64,000 bases of DNA from Brevibacillus brevis (GCF_001039275.2 NZ_CP030117.1:2666001-2730000), one strand, 5' to 3'. Counted from the stretch's first letter, positions 35,912 through 45,396 are shown. Numbers and translations are program-made. Notes: generated by a model from the sequence alone, not told the origin.

Positions 35912-37024
35912 TTAAGTAGTTCGGTTCACAGCCTTGCCCAAAGCATCTTCTAATACATGGGCATACTGCATGGTCGTTTCAATTTTGGAGTGCCCCAGTT
36001 GTGCTTGGAGCTGATGGGGGTCAGGGTTCAACCGGAGAAACTGTGTAGCAAAGCTGTGACGAAGCTTATGGACAGACAAATCGGGGATGCCGAATGCTTT
36101 GGCATACTTTTTGACCAGCTTTTGGACAGACCGCACTTCAATGCGATGCCCATTTGGATTGGTAGGGGAAACAGCGAGAAAAACAGCGTCCTCTTGCGGT
36201 TCGGGATTGTATTTGTCACGCACCTGCAAGTATTTGGCTAAGTACTCCTTGCCCCAATCACTGAAAAAAGGAGCGTCCTCTTTCTTTCCTTTGCGAATCA
36301 ATTTCAACTGGTTTTTTTCCATAATAATGTCGGATAGATCGAGACTGACGATCTCTGACACTCGGAAGCCACCGGAGAGAATCATCGCGATCAAGGCAGT
36401 ATCCCGGTCGCGGTTTTGCATGTGATACTGCTTCTTTTTCTCCGTATCACAATGGGCTAGATAGCCGTTGTAGACAAAATCGACGAACTGATAGATTTCG
36501 TCGTCAATCAGGATTTTTGCCCGAATGGCATGGGCGCGCGCGAGGGGAGTCAGCTCCGTGATCTCCAGCTCGATTTTGGCGAGTACATTCCGCGTCAAAT
36601 ACGATTCCCCATTCTCGTCTTCAGCGAGAGCGGATAAGTAATGAAAAAGCGATTTCAGGCTCGATATTTTTCTGCTGATCGTACGGTCGCTGTACTCTTT
36701 CTTCGCGCTTTTGGTAGGGTTCGAGAGCAAAGCAGATCGCTCATACAAATGCGACTCCTGCAAGTATAAGATGTAGCTTTCAACCGTTTCCTTCTTCAAG
36801 TCATTCAAGTCGCTTAACGGAATGTCCTTCATATCCGCTGCGGTACTTAATCCTTCTGTCATCATCCAGCGAAAGAAAAAAGAGAAATCGCGAAGGTATC
36901 CAAGCAAGGTGGAGGGGGAATTCTTTTTTGCTTTTTTATGCTCAATAAACTTTTCGACATACCATGGGTAGGAGCCGACTGTCTGCAAAAGCTGCAAGGC
37001 ATCGCGCTGTTTGGTAACGGACAT
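35912..37024 (-). CDS. xerS: Tyrosine recombinase XerS
   Basis: The protein has 370 aa from the ATG at 37024, with GGTGGTGAAAG upstream. Longer in-frame starts lack a ribosome site. An N-terminal SAM-like core-binding domain (about residues 18-140) is followed by the catalytic domain. Its residues are Arg in GGFRVSEIVSLD, Lys in LIRKGKKE, HKLRHSFAT, His in LGHSKIETT and the nucleophile Tyr in MQYAHVL. Length and sequence fit XerS, the single-recombinase system that resolves chromosome dimers in streptococci and some bacilli. It is divergent from the ferredoxin gene. It could also be the integrase of the neighbouring remnant. Confidence 0.82.
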   Translation of the reverse strand: MSVTKQRDALQLLQTVGSYPWYVEKFIEHKKAKKNSPSTLLGYLRDFSFFFRWMMTEGLSTAADMKDIPLSDLNDLKKETVESYILYLQESHLYERSALLSNPTKSAKKEYSDRTISRKISSLKSLFHYLSALAEDENGESYLTRNVLAKIELEITELTPLARAHAIRAKILIDDEIYQFVDFVYNGYLAHCDTEKKKQYHMQNRDRDTALIAMILSGGFRVSEIVSLDLSDIIMEKNQLKLIRKGKKEDAPFFSDWGKEYLAKYLQVRDKYNPEPQEDAVFLAVSPTNPNGHRIEVRSVQKLVKKYAKAFGIPDLSVHKLRHSFATQFLRLNPDPHQLQAQLGHSKIETTMQYAHVLEDALGKAVNRTT

Positions 37025-37170
37025 GCTTTCACCACCAACATCTTTTTGTAAATCGTATACGAACATATATTCTATCAAAAACCAAACGTTCTGGGAATTG
37101 CAAATTGAGCAAGAAACCGTCATGATGGGGAGTGTGGATGGATATTGGACAAGAACGGAGTGGATATGAA

Positions 37171-37548
37171 GTGGCAACATGGGACTTATCTCAGACAAAG
37201 CATCACGTGCTGATTTGTAATGGTGGAAGCTGTATGCGCAAGGGTGGCGAAGAGGTTACGGTAGCGATACGCGAAGCGATTACCAACGCAGGCTTGGATG
37301 ACTATGTACATACAACTCGCACGCGCTGCAACGGGCGATGTGAGGACGCATGCGTGATGATCGTGTACCCTGAGGGAATCTGGTATGAAAACGTGACGCC
37401 AGAGGATGCACAGATGTTGGTGGAAGAGCATTTTCAAAATGGCAGACCAGTAGAGGCCTTGATGACGCATCGCTTCGAAACAAACGGTTTTGTGCGTACG
37501 ATCGACACCAAGCCTGGTATCTTAAAATCACAAAAGGCAAAAAAATGA
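37171..37548 (+). CDS. (2Fe-2S) ferredoxin domain protein, thioredoxin-like fold
   Basis: The protein has 125 aa if started at the GTG at 37171 behind GGAGTGG. ATG 37138 and GTG 37132 are upstream alternatives. The four cluster cysteines are visible in CNGGSC and CNGRCEDAC, the spacing of the NuoE-like thioredoxin-fold ferredoxins. These carry electrons or act as cluster-containing subunits. No partner gene adjoins it. Confidence 0.85.
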   Translation: MATWDLSQTKHHVLICNGGSCMRKGGEEVTVAIREAITNAGLDDYVHTTRTRCNGRCEDACVMIVYPEGIWYENVTPEDAQMLVEEHFQNGRPVEALMTHRFETNGFVRTIDTKPGILKSQKAKK

Positions 37549-37554
37549 AGAAAA

Positions 37555-37597
37555 GGCCACGATCTGCTCATAGGAAGCTAGAGAGTGGTTTTTTCAT
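37555..37597 (+). terminator. Weak terminator
   Basis: GGCCAC faces GTGGTT with a long loop, followed by six T. Confidence 0.35.
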
Positions 37598-37841
37598 TTT
37601 CAGGAGTCTACGAATTACGACAAAAGGAGAAAGTAGGAGAGATGACAGCATCGAAAGGAAAATGATTGAAAGCGTCAACAATATGTCTTTGTGATGTGGA
37701 CGTTTTAAGTGAATGGTGGTAAAATGTTTGTAGATTAAGTTGATTTTATGCGAATTTTATCAAAATGATGTGTCCATACAGCGTGAACAATTGTTTTTGT
37801 GGAACTTACTAATCGATGGCTGAATAATGGAGGGATTCTCG

Positions 37842-39035
37842 TTGGCGAGCAAAACACTTGAACATTTTTTACATGAAAATCTGACAGATTTGAAGAGCAA
37901 GGGACTGTACAACGTCATTGACCCCTTGCAAAGCGCGAACGGTCCTGTCATTACGATTGCAGGAAAAGAACTGATCAACCTCTCCTCCAATAACTATCTG
38001 GGCTTGGCTACTGATCAACGCCTTGTGGACGCTGCGATCGCAGCAGCAAGCAAATACGGCGTAGGGGCAGGGGCTGTACGTACAATTAACGGAACCTTGG
38101 ACTTGCATGTGAAGCTGGAAGAAAAGCTCGCTGCCTTCAAGCACACGGAAGCAGCTATTGCTTACCAATCTGGTTTTAACTGCAACATGGCTGCGATCTC
38201 TGCTGTCATGGACAAGGATGATGCGATTCTTTCTGACGAGTTGAACCACGCTTCCATTATTGATGGATGCCGCCTGTCTCGTGCACAAATTATTCGTGTG
38301 AATCACTCCGATATCGATGACTTGCGTGCGAAAGCGAAGGAAGCGAAAGAATCCGGCAAATATAAAAAGCTGATGGTCATTACAGACGGCGTATTTTCGA
38401 TGGATGGTGATGTCGCCAAGCTGCCGGAAATCGTAGAGGTAGCCGAACAATATGACTTGATTACGTATGTAGACGATGCCCACGGCTCTGGTGTTCTCGG
38501 TAAAGGGGCAGGAACGGTTAAGCATTTTGGCTTGTCTGATAAAATCGACTTCCAAATCGGAACACTTTCCAAAGCAATTGGAGTAGTCGGCGGTTATGTA
38601 GCGGGACGCCAAGAGTTGATCGACTGGCTCAAAGTGCGCAGCAGACCGTTCCTGTTCTCGACGTCGTTAACGCCAGCGGATGTGGCTGCTTCCATTGCGG
38701 CTATCGATATTTTGATGAACAGCACCGAGCTGCACGACAAGCTGTGGGATAACGGACATTACCTCAAAAAAGGCTTGAAAGAACTCGGCTTCAATATCGG
38801 GGAGAGCGAGACGCCTATCACTCCTTGCATTATCGGAGACGAACAGCAGACCCAGGAGTTCAGTAAGCGACTGTATGAAGAGGGCGTGTACGCGAAAGCG
38901 ATCGTGTTCCCGACTGTACCAAAAGGAACGGGCCGTGTACGGAATATGCCTACAGCGGCACATAGCAAAGAAATGTTGGATCGTGCCCTCAGCATCTACG
39001 AAAAAGTTGGGAAAGAAATGGGGATCCTGAAATGA
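37842..39035 (+). CDS. kbl: Glycine C-acetyltransferase (2-amino-3-ketobutyrate CoA ligase)
   Basis: The protein has 397 aa. The TTG at 37842 lies 7 bases after GGAGGG. An ATG at 37827 overlaps that site. It belongs to the alpha-oxoamine synthase family of PLP enzymes: [42 protein letters not shown] and the PLP Lys in [14 protein letters not shown] (about residue 241). It converts 2-amino-3-ketobutyrate plus CoA to glycine plus acetyl-CoA. The four-base overlap with tdh completes the two-step threonine-to-glycine pathway. Confidence 0.95.
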   Translation: MASKTLEHFLHENLTDLKSKGLYNVIDPLQSANGPVITIAGKELINLSSNNYLGLATDQRLVDAAIAAASKYGVGAGAVRTINGTLDLHVKLEEKLAAFKHTEAAIAYQSGFNCNMAAISAVMDKDDAILSDELNHASIIDGCRLSRAQIIRVNHSDIDDLRAKAKEAKESGKYKKLMVITDGVFSMDGDVAKLPEIVEVAEQYDLITYVDDAHGSGVLGKGAGTVKHFGLSDKIDFQIGTLSKAIGVVGGYVAGRQELIDWLKVRSRPFLFSTSLTPADVAASIAAIDILMNSTELHDKLWDNGHYLKKGLKELGFNIGESETPITPCIIGDEQQTQEFSKRLYEEGVYAKAIVFPTVPKGTGRVRNMPTAAHSKEMLDRALSIYEKVGKEMGILK

Positions 39036-39994
39036 AAAAAATTCTGGTAACCGGGGCGTTAGGACAAATTGGTTCCGAGCTCATCATGAAATTACGCGAT
39101 ATTTACGGAGCGGATCAAGTCATCGCCACAGATATCCGGAAAAACGAAGATGATCCTGTCGTACAATCGGGTCCATTCGAAGTTCTTGATGTCACAGACG
39201 GGAACCGGATGTTTGAGCTGGCGAAGAAACATGGCGTAGATACCATCATGCATTTGGCTGCCCTGTTGTCTGCAACTGCTGAAGCAAAGCCTCTCTTGGC
39301 ATGGAACCTGAACATGGGCGGGCTGGTAAACGCTCTGGAAGCAGCGCGTGAGTTGAACTGCCAGTTCTTTACACCGAGCTCGATTGGTGCATTTGGTCCG
39401 ACAACACCAAAGGACAACACGCCGCAGGACACGATTCAACGCCCTACGACCATGTATGGTGTCAATAAAGTATCCGGTGAGTTGCTCTGCGATTACTATT
39501 ATCAAAAATTTGGGGTAGATACGCGTGGTGTACGCTTCCCAGGTCTGATCTCGTATGTAGCGCCTCCAGGTGGTGGTACGACCGATTACGCGGTAGATAT
39601 TTACTACAAGGCGATCCAGCATGGAGCATATACGTCCTACATTGGCAAAGGAACGTACATGGATATGATGTATATGCCTGATGCGCTGAATGCGATTGTT
39701 TCCCTTATGGAAGCAGATGCCTCCAAGCTCATTCACCGCAATGCGTTCAACGTGACTGCGATGAGCATTGAGCCAGAAGATGTAGCAGCAGCAATCCGTA
39801 AACACATTCCTGAGTTTACGCTCTCTTATGAAGTCGACCCTGTGCGTCAGGCGATTGCCGATAGCTGGCCGAACTCGATTGATGCTACGGCTGCCATGCA
39901 AGAGTGGGGCTTCAAAGCGGAGTACGACTTGGACAAAATGACTGAGGACATGCTCGCAAAACTGCGGGGAAAGTTGCTCCAGCAAGTCGGATAA
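39032..39994 (+). CDS. tdh: L-threonine 3-dehydrogenase, NAD-dependent epimerase type
   Basis: The protein has 320 aa, a short-chain (SDR extended) type rather than the zinc alcohol-dehydrogenase type of E. coli. The NAD-binding [16 protein letters not shown] is at the N-terminus and the Tyr-x-x-x-Lys pair lies in [14 protein letters not shown] (about residue 137). The substrate-site region is [20 protein letters not shown]. It oxidises threonine to 2-amino-3-ketobutyrate, which Kbl then cleaves. ATGA overlap with kbl. Confidence 0.95.
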   Translation: MKKILVTGALGQIGSELIMKLRDIYGADQVIATDIRKNEDDPVVQSGPFEVLDVTDGNRMFELAKKHGVDTIMHLAALLSATAEAKPLLAWNLNMGGLVNALEAARELNCQFFTPSSIGAFGPTTPKDNTPQDTIQRPTTMYGVNKVSGELLCDYYYQKFGVDTRGVRFPGLISYVAPPGGGTTDYAVDIYYKAIQHGAYTSYIGKGTYMDMMYMPDALNAIVSLMEADASKLIHRNAFNVTAMSIEPEDVAAAIRKHIPEFTLSYEVDPVRQAIADSWPNSIDATAAMQEWGFKAEYDLDKMTEDMLAKLRGKLLQQVG

Positions 39995-40015
39995 ACGAAT
40001 AGGGAAAAGGAAAAC

Positions 40016-40062
40016 GGCCACTTCTTCTTGTACGTGATGCGAGAGAGGTGGCAGTTTTTTTG
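40016..40062 (+). terminator. Rho-independent terminator of kbl-tdh
   Basis: GCCACTTC pairs with GAGGTGGC (one mismatch), followed by AGTTTTTTT. Confidence 0.7.
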
Positions 40063-40127
40063 AATACCTTTCCTGTTCTATGGGCACATTAACAAAGGAT
40101 GCTTGGAGGAAAGGATGAACGAGATCG

Positions 40128-40463
40128 ATGAGCAAAAAGGATTACATCCTTACGATTATTGAAAAATTCGAGAAACACAACGATATGATGCCAGAACGGT
40201 TGCAGGCTGTGATAAAAGAGGTGAAGCAGGATATTGAAATTGTCCCCGCAGAAACCTTCTATTTGCAAACGAATGGGGTAGTGACACATTCTGCAACGAG
40301 TGGTGGTTCTGAGCGTAACAACCCTCTATTTCGATTATCAGAAGTGTATTTCGATCTGAAAAAGCTCGCTGAGACAAATAGAGATACTCATCCAGATTTG
40401 ATTTCAGCCATTACCCAGTATGAGGGTTTGCTGAACGAATCCGAGGGGTATTCTCCAGAGTAG
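40128..40463 (+). CDS. Hypothetical protein, 111 aa
   Basis: A soluble, mainly helical protein with no recognised domain. The ATG at 40128 has only a weak ribosome site. The good one (GGAGGAAAGG) lies ahead of a 15-codon ORF at 40115 that overlaps this start in another frame. Translation may therefore be coupled to that leader. It belongs to a run of small genes around a spore coat gene. Confidence 0.6.
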   Translation: MSKKDYILTIIEKFEKHNDMMPERLQAVIKEVKQDIEIVPAETFYLQTNGVVTHSATSGGSERNNPLFRLSEVYFDLKKLAETNRDTHPDLISAITQYEGLLNESEGYSPE

Positions 40464-40498
40464 CTAGCTCAAGCCACGAAAAAGAGAGGGGGAGAGCC

Positions 40499-40657
40499 AT
40501 GGACATGCAAAAAAAACTACATGGCAACCATTCGAAGCACGACGAAGAAGGACAGGTCATCCAAAATCTACCGGATGCGAAGGGCAGTAGTCCTGAGGAA
40601 CAAGCAATAGAAAGCTGGGGCTGGTCTAATAATACAGAGACCGTTCGAGAACGCTGA
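40499..40657 (+). CDS. Small acidic protein, 52 aa
   Basis: It starts at the ATG at 40499, 5 bases after GAGGGGGAGA. It has mixed charge and is rich in Gln, Glu and Asn. It contains EGQVIQNLPDAKG and ends SNNTETVRER. There is no known domain. The strong ribosome site and following terminator make it likely to be translated. It lies in the small-gene cluster around the coat protein gene. Confidence 0.55.
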   Translation: MDMQKKLHGNHSKHDEEGQVIQNLPDAKGSSPEEQAIESWGWSNNTETVRER

Positions 40658-40672
40658 CACATCGTAACAAAT

Positions 40673-40701
40673 AAAACCTTCCGGAAGCGGGAAGGTTTTT
40701 C
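40673..40701 (+). terminator. Rho-independent terminator
   Basis: AAAACCTTCC pairs with GGAAGGTTTT and a T run continues. Confidence 0.85.
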
Positions 40702-40733
40702 TTATTCCAAGATGCCATGACACGCATAATATG

Positions 40734-40761
40734 AAAACCGTCCAAACGAGGACGGTTTTTT
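40734..40761. terminator. Terminator of the CotF-like gene, usable on both strands
   Basis: AAAACCGTCC pairs with GGACGGTTTT. The A-rich side becomes the T run for the reverse-strand coat gene that ends at 40765. Confidence 0.8.
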
Positions 40762-40764
40762 GAC

Positions 40765-41319
40765 TTACAGGAGCATTTGCTGTTGAGGCTGGTAGGCGTT
40801 AATCATCGTGTTCATCGTGTGATCGGCAAGCTGCGGAGCTTGGTAGTAGCCTTTGGCATTCATGTATTGCCAGGTTTCATAAGCCATTTGCTGGCAAGCA
40901 TTTGCGCCATTTACATGATATTGCCGGATACCTGGATCTACGCACTCAGCCGCCCAGAGCATGCCAATTGCCGAACCCGCTTTATGCCAGGTCAGCATCA
41001 GGGTAGCAATCGTCATATCTGACAAGCGTGTCGGGTGTGGGTTGGGAGCAGCCATCTGCGGATTATTAAGACCAACTGCTGTAGGTTGTGCTACACGCAA
41101 TTGAATAGGAGCTGGTGCAATGTTGAAGCCTTTTCCCTGCAAGAGGCTAATCCCTTGCTGGTAGGCGTTCATGATCATTTGCTGATGTCTGTTAATGATG
41201 CCTGTTAATTGAGGGTCCTGTGCCATCTCGGCAAGCACTCCGTGCATTTCAATCGCGGCGTGTTTGGAGCGGAGTGCTTCTTGTGTTTCCAAAAACTCAT
41301 GAGCAGCAAATCGTTGCAT
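40765..41319 (-). CDS. Spore coat protein, CotF-like
   Basis: The protein has 184 aa. It is helical and rich in Gln, Met, Ala and Asn, with a Pro-rich linker around residues 68-95. The N-terminal FLETQEALRSKHAAIEMHG and the C-terminal ANACQQMAYETWQYMNAKG followed by YYQAPQL are typical of Coat F-domain proteins. These have a ferritin-like helical bundle and coat endospores. The ribosome site is AGGAGG. Expression is presumably late in sporulation in the mother cell, although no promoter was assigned. Confidence 0.82.
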   Translation of the reverse strand: MQRFAAHEFLETQEALRSKHAAIEMHGVLAEMAQDPQLTGIINRHQQMIMNAYQQGISLLQGKGFNIAPAPIQLRVAQPTAVGLNNPQMAAPNPHPTRLSDMTIATLMLTWHKAGSAIGMLWAAECVDPGIRQYHVNGANACQQMAYETWQYMNAKGYYQAPQLADHTMNTMINAYQPQQQMLL

Positions 41320-41377
41320 AATGGCCTCCTGTAATCGAATTGGGTTACTGTCAACCTTTGATAGTGTTTGTATAGAA

Positions 41378-41524
41378 TCAATGGATATTCAGGAAAAAAA
41401 TAGAGAAAAGATTAGCCGGAGATATCAACCGAGCTTTAAAACATGTTTTCGTAGCCAGTGCGTGGTATCTCGATGTTCCGACTACCCCGGCTGCCTGAAG
41501 CAAATCTTCATCCTTGTTTTGCAT
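41378..41524 (-). CDS. Possible small protein, 48 aa
   Basis: The ATG at 41524 follows GGAGGG by 7 bases. The product begins MQNKDEDLLQAAGVVGTSRY and ends with a hydrophobic stretch (ANLFSIFFLNIH). There is no known domain. The support is only the ribosome site and its place beside other small genes. Confidence 0.4.
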   Translation of the reverse strand: MQNKDEDLLQAAGVVGTSRYHALATKTCFKARLISPANLFSIFFLNIH

Positions 41525-41579
41525 CGTGTTTCCCTCCTCGAGCTACAAGATAATCCAACGGACATTTTGCAAAGTGGTA

Positions 41580-41948
41580 CTAACTCAGATATTCAGCCGA
41601 GTACGAATTGAAGCCTGCATGTACCGAAAGCAACGTATTTGCATAGCCCACCAGACGATTGACGGCTTCATCTACCACTGCGTAGACCAGTGGATGCAGA
41701 GTAGGGTCATACAGTTTGGGGTCATCGAAAATCACGGTGGTGTTGATGAACACATCCCGATTTCCAATCAAATCGTAATGAATGAATACTTTCCCGCAAG
41801 CCCCTTCTGTTTGCGGATCTCGGTATCCTGGCAAAAACAGATACCATTCCTCGGCTGTTGCAGAACGGAAATTTTTCGTGAATGTGAGACCTTGGATAGC
41901 TTCTTCTGTTTTTCTTTGTAATTCAGGGCTCATCAAAATATCCGGCAA
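41580..41948 (-). CDS. Hypothetical protein, 122 aa
   Basis: The best start is the TTG at 41948, 8 bases after AAGGAGG. A longer form from the ATG at 42002 would add 18 residues without a good ribosome site. The protein contains EEWYLFLPGYRDPQTEGACG and ends in FNSYSAEYLS, mixed alpha/beta in appearance. I do not recognise a family. It is in the spore-coat small-gene cluster. Confidence 0.55.
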   Translation of the reverse strand: MPDILMSPELQRKTEEAIQGLTFTKNFRSATAEEWYLFLPGYRDPQTEGACGKVFIHYDLIGNRDVFINTTVIFDDPKLYDPTLHPLVYAVVDEAVNRLVGYANTLLSVHAGFNSYSAEYLS

Positions 41949-42077
41949 GAACCTTTCCTCCTTCTGCTCCCTTTCAGTATGAAGAAAGGAGGACAATCCC
42001 ATGCAGAACACCAAAGATTGTCTAATAATCGTTAAAAGGAGACAAACTACTGCTAACTTGCATTTGGGGGGATCACA

Positions 42078-42242
42078 TTGACTGAACAAAACAATCAGGA
42101 AGTGGAAAATAAAGAACTGAAAGTATTGGGGACGCATGCAGCAGGAAGCATCGATTTATTTGAGACCCGGAAAGCATCGAAGGACGAAGTCGTCGAGGCG
42201 CCCAAACATCCTGGAGGCGCAGGCTCATCCGGGACTTATTGA
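42078..42242 (+). CDS. Small protein, 54 aa
   Basis: The TTG at 42078 follows GGGGGG by 6 bases. The product runs from MTEQNNQEVENKELKVLG to a glycine-rich end (HPGGAGSSGTY). A strong hairpin follows. There is no known domain. Confidence 0.5.
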   Translation: MTEQNNQEVENKELKVLGTHAAGSIDLFETRKASKDEVVEAPKHPGGAGSSGTY

Positions 42243-42263
42243 GAAGTGCCTCGCTTAAACAAA

Positions 42264-42310
42264 AAGAAGCGCCTCTGCCATGGTTGTAGCCGGACGAGGG
42301 CGCTTCTTTT
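42264..42310. terminator. Bidirectional terminator between convergent genes
   Basis: AAGAAGCGCCTC pairs with GAGGGCGCTTCTT (one bulge), with A and T runs on either side. Confidence 0.75.
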
Positions 42311-42318
42311 CATGATTC

Positions 42319-43923
42319 TTACAGTTTTTCACGTGCATGTTTTAAGGTGATAGAATTGGCAATGGCTGTCCACATATCAGTTGATTCAGAACCAATGTAC
42401 CAGTACGCGAGCCCTCCAATTTGCCATTGCAGACTAGCCTGAGCTTTCAGCCCAATCGAGCGGCTTTCTTCCAGCCAAATCGTGTGCGTGACGCCTTGCT
42501 TTTGATACGTCGACCGGTATTGTCCAACTTTATCATCCCACACTGTTTTTGCTCTGTATTGCGAGAGCAACTGGTAAGACTGAGGGATGCTGATATCTGT
42601 CGATTTCAATGTCCCATTCGATTGGTACCAGTCACGTGTGTAAAGAGGCATTCCGGCGATCAGCTTTTGGGTCGGAACCTCGTCAAGCAGGTCGGTAATG
42701 ACTTTCGTAAACCAAGGCAGGGATGCCACGGAGCCTGCTTGTGACCCGCCTACCCAATGTTCTTCATAGGCCATTACTACTAAATAATCCGCATGCTTTG
42801 CTAATTTAGCAAAATCAAAAGGGTCACTCCAGTCTGAATCACCATCAGGTGGAATATCTACAGATAGGACAGCGCCTTTTGCGTGAAGAGCAGTCGCCAG
42901 CTCCTGAATAAACAAGGTGAAGTTGTTACGATCCGCAGGGGAGAACCCTTCGAAATCGATGTTAATCCCATCTAGCTGGTACTTATCAATAAACGAAGTA
43001 AGCTTTTGCACGGCTGCTTTTCGTTTATTGGGATCGGACAGCATGGTGTGGGTAGCAGCGGGATCAAATTTATTCCCGAATAGCGGCCATATCTGTTTGC
43101 CATTCGCATGTGCCCATTGGACAAGTGAAGTATCCGTAGAGTCACTGATCGTTCCGTCTTTTTGCAGGAAGTACCAACGCGGGGACAGCGTGTTGACTCC
43201 GCTTTTCTTTACTTGTGCAATGAACTCCTCTGTCGTGGATTGGTATTGCCATCCGAGAGAGACAAGCGGTTTTGCTGTAACGTTTTGCTTCTTCAGATTC
43301 TCCTGAATTCGATACAAAATAACAGCAGTTTCTTCTCTCGATAGTGCTTGAGTCGGCCGGAAGTAGCCATTGTAGCCAACCAACCATTTTTTCTGCATGG
43401 CGTGGCTCACAGAGGCGCGTGCCCAGCTCGATATCGCATTGGCATCCTTCACGGGCAACTGGTAAGAAGGCGAAATGCTTTGTTCCAGTGCGCGTACGAG
43501 AAACGCAGCGGCCTCTTCGCGAGAGATCGTCCGCTTCGGAGCAAACGTAGTAGGACCGATGCCATTCGCGATGTTAAGTCCAGCAGCAGCTTGTACATAC
43601 CCGTATGCCCAAGAGCTTTTCGGGACATCCGAATAGGCTGCGACGTTGCTGGCCACCGGTTTCATACCGAGCGTTCGTGTGAGCATCGCGACAAACTCAG
43701 CACGCGTCACCGGGCGAGTCGGGTGAAAATACCCGTTTTCATCCCCAGCGATGACACCTGCCGCTTGTAGCGAACGGATTTGCTCTTTCGCATAGCTGTT
43801 TGCGATATCTTTTAAATTTTTCGTCGATGCTGTGGATGCAGGGACTCCGATGGCAAAAGAGAGACCGTACACCAAAAAAGCAAAGGAGACTAACCAGATA
43901 TGTATGTTTTGTTTTTTCATCAT
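42319..43923 (-). CDS. SLH-domain glycoside hydrolase family 18 protein
   Basis: The protein has 534 aa from the ATG at 43923. A signal peptide (about residues 1-32) is followed by three S-layer homology domains (about 36-85, 95-145 and 160-205; for example GYFHPTRPVTRAEFVAML) that bind secondary cell-wall polymer. The C-terminal GH18 barrel has the catalytic DGINIDFEG (DxxDxDxE pattern, Glu as acid). This architecture fits surface-anchored muramyl- or chitin-type hydrolases akin to YaaH/YdhD spore enzymes. The gene is divergent from ypdA. Confidence 0.92.
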   Translation of the reverse strand: MMKKQNIHIWLVSFAFLVYGLSFAIGVPASTASTKNLKDIANSYAKEQIRSLQAAGVIAGDENGYFHPTRPVTRAEFVAMLTRTLGMKPVASNVAAYSDVPKSSWAYGYVQAAAGLNIANGIGPTTFAPKRTISREEAAAFLVRALEQSISPSYQLPVKDANAISSWARASVSHAMQKKWLVGYNGYFRPTQALSREETAVILYRIQENLKKQNVTAKPLVSLGWQYQSTTEEFIAQVKKSGVNTLSPRWYFLQKDGTISDSTDTSLVQWAHANGKQIWPLFGNKFDPAATHTMLSDPNKRKAAVQKLTSFIDKYQLDGINIDFEGFSPADRNNFTLFIQELATALHAKGAVLSVDIPPDGDSDWSDPFDFAKLAKHADYLVVMAYEEHWVGGSQAGSVASLPWFTKVITDLLDEVPTQKLIAGMPLYTRDWYQSNGTLKSTDISIPQSYQLLSQYRAKTVWDDKVGQYRSTYQKQGVTHTIWLEESRSIGLKAQASLQWQIGGLAYWYIGSESTDMWTAIANSITLKHAREKL

Positions 43924-44069
43924 ACATCCAGTATAAGGAGAGAGAACCATTCTTTCATTGGTCAGATATTGGTAGAAACCTTGCAGAGGTGCCCGAACTC
44001 TTTTTCTGGAAATGCGATATGATATGATGGAGGAATGAGAATAGAGAGAATGAAGCGAGGCGGAGAGAA

Positions 44070-45044
44070 ATGGAAGACGTACTGATTGTAGGCGGTGGGC
44101 CTTGTGGACTGGCAGCGGCAATTGCCTGCAAGCGAGCTGGACTTGATCCCATCATTATTGAAAAAGGGTCGCTTGTCCATTCGATTTATCGCTACCCGAC
44201 CTATATGATTTTTCATAGCACACCTGATTTACTGGAGATTGGGGGCGTCCCTTTTGCAACGGCGAACGACAAGCCGACCAGACAGGAGGCACTCAATTAC
44301 TATCGACTGGTAGCAGCGCGAGAAAAATTGCGCGTGAACGTATACGAAATGGTGACGGAAGCGAAGAAGACGCCAGCTGGCTTTCAAGTCACGACAACAG
44401 ACCGATTCTCCAAAACACATACGTACGAAGCGAAAAACTTGGTGATCGCCACAGGTTACTTTGACAATCCGAATCGGCTGCATGTATCAGGCGAGGAGCT
44501 GCCGAAGGTTTCGTCCTTCTACAAGGAGGCACATCCGTATACAGGACTGAAAGTAGCGGTAGTAGGGGGGAACAACTCTGCTGTAGACGCGGCGATGGAG
44601 CTGGAGCGGGCAGGAGCAGAAGTAACGGTGATTTGCCGCCGAACGGAGCTATCTGACAAGGTTAAGGCATGGACAAGACCTGTTTTTGAGAGTCTGATCA
44701 AAAAAGGACGTATCCGCATGCTATTCGGTGCAACAATCGAGAGCATTGAGGAGCGTTCCATCAAGGTGAAAACAGGGGAGGAGGTCATTACGCTTGCCAA
44801 TGACCATGTGTTTTCTTTGATTGGATATCGTCCGGATCGTACCTTCCTTCATTCGTTAGGGGTCATGATTGAAGAGGAAACGGGAATCCCTGCGCATCAT
44901 CCTGAGACGATGGAGACGAACATTCCGGGTCTCTATATAGCGGGAGTTATTGCGGCGGGCCATCACGCAAACGCCATTTTTATCGAAAATGGAAGGTTTC
45001 ACGGTGAAGGTATCGCCCGCCACATTGCCTCTCAAAGGGAGTAG
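44070..45044 (+). CDS. ypdA: Bacillithiol-disulfide reductase YpdA (Bdr)
   Basis: The protein has 324 aa and is FAD- and NADPH-dependent. It has IVGGGPCGLAAAIACKRAG at the N-terminus, with the Cys next to the dinucleotide loop that is a hallmark of the YpdA family. Also seen are YPTYMIFHSTPDLLEIGG, AVVGGNNSAVDAAMELERAG (NADPH site, about residue 167) and GLYIAGVIAAGHHANAIFIE (FAD site). It reduces oxidised bacillithiol and keeps the bacilliredoxin pathway running. RBS GAGGCGGAGAG. Divergent from the SLH-GH18 gene. Confidence 0.93.
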   Translation: MEDVLIVGGGPCGLAAAIACKRAGLDPIIIEKGSLVHSIYRYPTYMIFHSTPDLLEIGGVPFATANDKPTRQEALNYYRLVAAREKLRVNVYEMVTEAKKTPAGFQVTTTDRFSKTHTYEAKNLVIATGYFDNPNRLHVSGEELPKVSSFYKEAHPYTGLKVAVVGGNNSAVDAAMELERAGAEVTVICRRTELSDKVKAWTRPVFESLIKKGRIRMLFGATIESIEERSIKVKTGEEVITLANDHVFSLIGYRPDRTFLHSLGVMIEEETGIPAHHPETMETNIPGLYIAGVIAAGHHANAIFIENGRFHGEGIARHIASQRE

Positions 45045-45057
45045 TCGCTGCTATTGA

Positions 45058-45396
45058 TTAGAACTGCCACTCCAATTGTCTGCCTCCGATGAGGTGGTAG
45101 TGCAGATGGAAGACGGTTTGTTGTCCGTGTTTGCCAATGTTGGTCACGATACGGAAGCCATCCTCGTTCACGCCCATTGTCTCTGCTACTTTTTGCAGCG
45201 ACAGATGAAGGTGACCGATCAACTCCTTGTCCTCAGGCTCGATAGCCAGAACGGATTGAATATGCTTTTTTGGAATCATCAGGACGTGCACAGGGGCAAC
45301 TGGATTAATGTCGTGAAAAGCCAAGACATGCTCGTCCTCATACACTTTTTTAGAGGGAATGTCTCCGTTTACAATTTTGCAAAATAGGCAGTCCAT
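45058..45396 (-). CDS. HIT-family (histidine triad) nucleotide hydrolase, Hint type
   Basis: The protein has 112 aa from the ATG at 45396. The ATG at 45408 touches the GAAAGG site. CLFCKIVNGDIPS at the N-terminus carries the CxxC zinc pair, and the triad VFHLHYHLIGG lies near residue 100. Members hydrolyse AMP-N-linked compounds such as aminoacyl-adenylates. It converges on ypdA with only 13 bases between stops. Confidence 0.92.
   Translation of the reverse strand: MDCLFCKIVNGDIPSKKVYEDEHVLAFHDINPVAPVHVLMIPKKHIQSVLAIEPEDKELIGHLHLSLQKVAETMGVNEDGFRIVTNIGKHGQQTVFHLHYHLIGGRQLEWQF

Noticed and set aside
37025-37135. dif site next to xerS
   Set aside because: The intergenic sequence does not show convincing paired recombinase arms around a short centre, and I could not match it to a known difSL.
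39092-40135. Long reverse-strand frame of 347 codons opposite tdh
   Set aside because: It lies antisense to a confidently identified gene, has no ribosome site and gives a Cys/His/Arg-rich translation typical of a shadow frame.
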